Assembly (NCBI GenBank): GCA_949152475.1
Contig: CASCJZ010000014.1
Coordinates: forward strand, 62,001 to 126,000
Reading direction: 5' to 3'
Length of the DNA: 64,000 nt
Origin: Terebella lapidaria
Taxonomy: Eukaryota > Annelida > Polychaeta > Terebellida > Terebellidae
In this document: piece by piece, positions 62,105 through 64,000 of the stretch
Position numbering within the stretch: position 1 is the stretch's first letter
How the letters are laid out: each line of letters starts with the position of its first letter
The notes under the pieces: generated by a model
Databases searched by the model: none
What the model was told of the DNA's origin: nothing
Seen by the model: the letters and a program-made list of their open reading frames with translations, nothing else
Made by a program: the position numbers and the translations under genes

Positions 62105-64000
62105 TTATATACAACTTCAATATACAAAAAAACATTAATCACATTCATTCATCTCAACATCAAAACTATTGGTATATCTATTAGTAAATAAAATGATTTG
62201 TACATGTTAAATGATTTGAATGACAAAATATTTCATTAATGCATGAGATAGAACAAGATATTGAGGTCGTGGGATTGAATTAGCTGTAGCTGTCTTCCAT
62301 TCAACCCCAAAATAGATGTAATATTTTGATACATAATATAGGATAAGTTATAAATAATAAAGGAATTTGCGATGCTGCATAACGATAGATGCCACAAAAG
62401 ACCCCAAGCCACACCACGAGACGCCACGGGAGATGGAAGGCTAAGTGTATGGGGAATGAACACTGGACCAAGTCGACTTTCAAATAAATGGTGGAATATT
62501 TGAAGAAGAAAAAAACAGATTCAATTCATACTGTTGTGAGAGTTATTTTTATGTTACTTCGTGGCAGTCAGTGCAGAATATGTTTGTACAAGTTACGGTT
62601 CTGTTATATGAAGCGAACAGTAGAGATTTTATTTTCCTTTTGACTTGTTGTTTGGAAATAATGTTTTGGAGATTCAAAGCAGTTTGATTCCATACAGTTG
62701 GGAAATTGAACAACGGAAGTCTCCCTGCGAACCAAGAATCGCAGCGCTTGATGCAATAAATTTGACTGCCTTGCATGATATTTGTCACTCACCTCGTGGT
62801 TGTATTTGAATAATTCGTTGAAAGAAGCTGGTAGTTTGTTCCTGACATAATCATGCATGAAAAGTAATATTTCATATCTGTGTTGATCGAGGATATTTAA
62901 AATATTAGATTTGATAAACAATGGATCGGTGTGACTATTGTATGATGCATTATGTATGGTCCTTATTGCCCGTTTTTTGCAGAATTATAGATCTTTTCAT
63001 TTTAGAGGGGTTTGCATTGCCCCAAGCCAGAATTCCATACAGTATATATGGGTGTATTAGAGCATAATACAGTGTTTTCAGACTGTCAGGAGGCAGGATC
63101 TTCTTGACTTGTTTGATTTGGAAAAGCCCTCTGGAAATTTTGCTATCAATGTGAGATAAATGATACTTCCAGGACAAATGTTCATCGATGTGTAATCCTA
63201 AGAATTTAGTACTGTGTTCTTGATAATTTTCACCAATTTGTTGCAACGATGTGCCATTTATTTGCAGTGACAGGTTATCAGAATTATATTTCGTGTGTTG
63301 ACTTCTAAAAATAACAAATTTGGTTTTTGTTGCATTCAGAGACAGTTTGTTGGCACAAAACCATATGTACAGTTTATTTATTTCTGCATTTGCGCGTTCA
63401 AAGAGGTTAGTTATGCTAATATCAGAGATTAATAGGGATGTGTCATCGACGAATGATAATATGCTGGCATTAGTCGAGTTGGCTATGTCGTTTACGTAAA
63501 TTAAATATAAGAGTGGTCCTAGTATTGATCCCTGAGGGACACCACAAGTGATGTCTTGCATATCAGATTTTTCATTGTCAAATTGGACATACTGCTTACG
63601 ATTTGATAAATAGTTGATGAGCAATACTTTTGCGATCCCTCGAATGCCATAGTGATCTAGTTTTTTAAATAAAATATCATGATTGATAACATCAAATGCT
63701 TTAGAGAGATCGCAGAAGATTGACATCGTCAAATATTTAGAGGATAAGTTAATGTTGCTGGCTATGTCATTTAATAAATGTATTATTGGGTGGATTGTTG
63801 AGTGGTTAGGGCGAAACCCATATGGATGATTGTAGAATAAATTTTGACTATTCATAAAGGATAGTATCTTATTGAACATGACTTTTTCAAGTATTTTAGA
63901 GATTGCCGGGAGTAAACTAACTGGTCTGTAATTGTTAAGTAATCCAGAGTTAGAAGCTTTATAGATTGGAATAACCTTTGCAATTTTCAGTTCATCTGGT
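62105..64000 (-). mobile_element. Jockey/CR1-type LINE, 3' part (5' end outside window)
   Basis: Minus-strand element entering from the right edge: reverse transcriptase to 62950, its C-terminal part to 62604, then about 500 bp of 3' UTR. It appears to end against the TAG run at 62082-62104 rather than in poly(A), as CR1/L2-type elements with short-repeat tails do. Confidence 0.7.
62604..63999 (-). pseudogene. LINE reverse transcriptase, C-terminal part, one frameshift
   Basis: From the window edge the frame reads PDELKIAKVIPIYKASNSG, NYRPVSLLPAISKILEK, motif A FCDLSKAFDVINHDI, motif B CGVPQGSILGPLLYLIYVND and motif C SFVDDTSLL (FVDD where FADD is usual), then the thumb region WCANKLSLNATKTKFVI and FLGLHIDEHLSWKYH. 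It breaks at a six-base A run (plus-strand T run 62973-62978). One extra base turns LQKRAIRTIHNA into an early stop at 62950, and the true tail continues in the next frame (FIKSNILNILDQHRYEILLF, to 62604). Apart from this it is well preserved, so the insertion is fairly young. Typical jockey/CR1-group polymerase. The endonuclease lies outside the window. Confidence 0.85.

Overview
The window is animal nuclear DNA, most likely from a marine invertebrate. This rests on spliced genes with GT-AG introns, non-LTR retrotransposons, a tRNA-derived SINE, many palindromic MITEs and very long minisatellites. A bivalve, brachiopod or amphioxus would fit, but I cannot name the species. No ordinary host gene is firmly supported. 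Almost everything recognisable is tandem repeat or mobile element.

Layout: 1-784 is a 31-bp minisatellite (A) running in from outside. 1472-1759 is a possible terminal exon on the minus strand. 2060-6646 is a second 31-bp array (B) with a 43-unit block duplicated. 6662-10770 holds several palindromic elements, three of them with TTAA on both sides. 12318-13112 is a dispersed repeat followed by a cluster of a GGTTACAAAAGGACCA-like motif. A 15-bp minisatellite (C) fills 13452-32257 and is split at 15814-21563 by a nearly whole L1/Tx1-type LINE on the minus strand, which has one intact 1263-residue EN-RT reading frame. A third 31-bp array (D), visibly related to array A, runs 32258-41008. About 27 kb, or 42 percent of the window, is tandem repeat. 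41009-46062 has a further TTAA-flanked MITE, a SINE and a foldback.

The most interesting part is 46063-57409, an 11.35-kb DNA transposon. It has about 555-bp, nearly identical terminal inverted repeats and a perfect 6-bp target duplication, CCGGCT. It carries two spliced genes that converge tail to tail. The plus-strand gene has six exons that join in frame to a PIF1-type helicase with a SAP-like motif and a C-terminal PHD finger, 969 residues in all. The minus-strand gene encodes an RFX-like winged-helix domain, a cysteine-rich segment and a P-element/THAP9-like RNase-H-type transposase core. I infer that the transposase cuts and joins the ends, and that the helicase helps replicate or unwind the element while its PHD finger may steer it to chromatin. 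I do not recognise this exact combination.

57966-64000 is a graveyard: inverted arms carrying the decayed 3' ends of a cysteine-rich gene, a decayed LINE between them, another copy of the dispersed motif repeat, and the 3' part of a jockey/CR1-type LINE that runs off the right edge.
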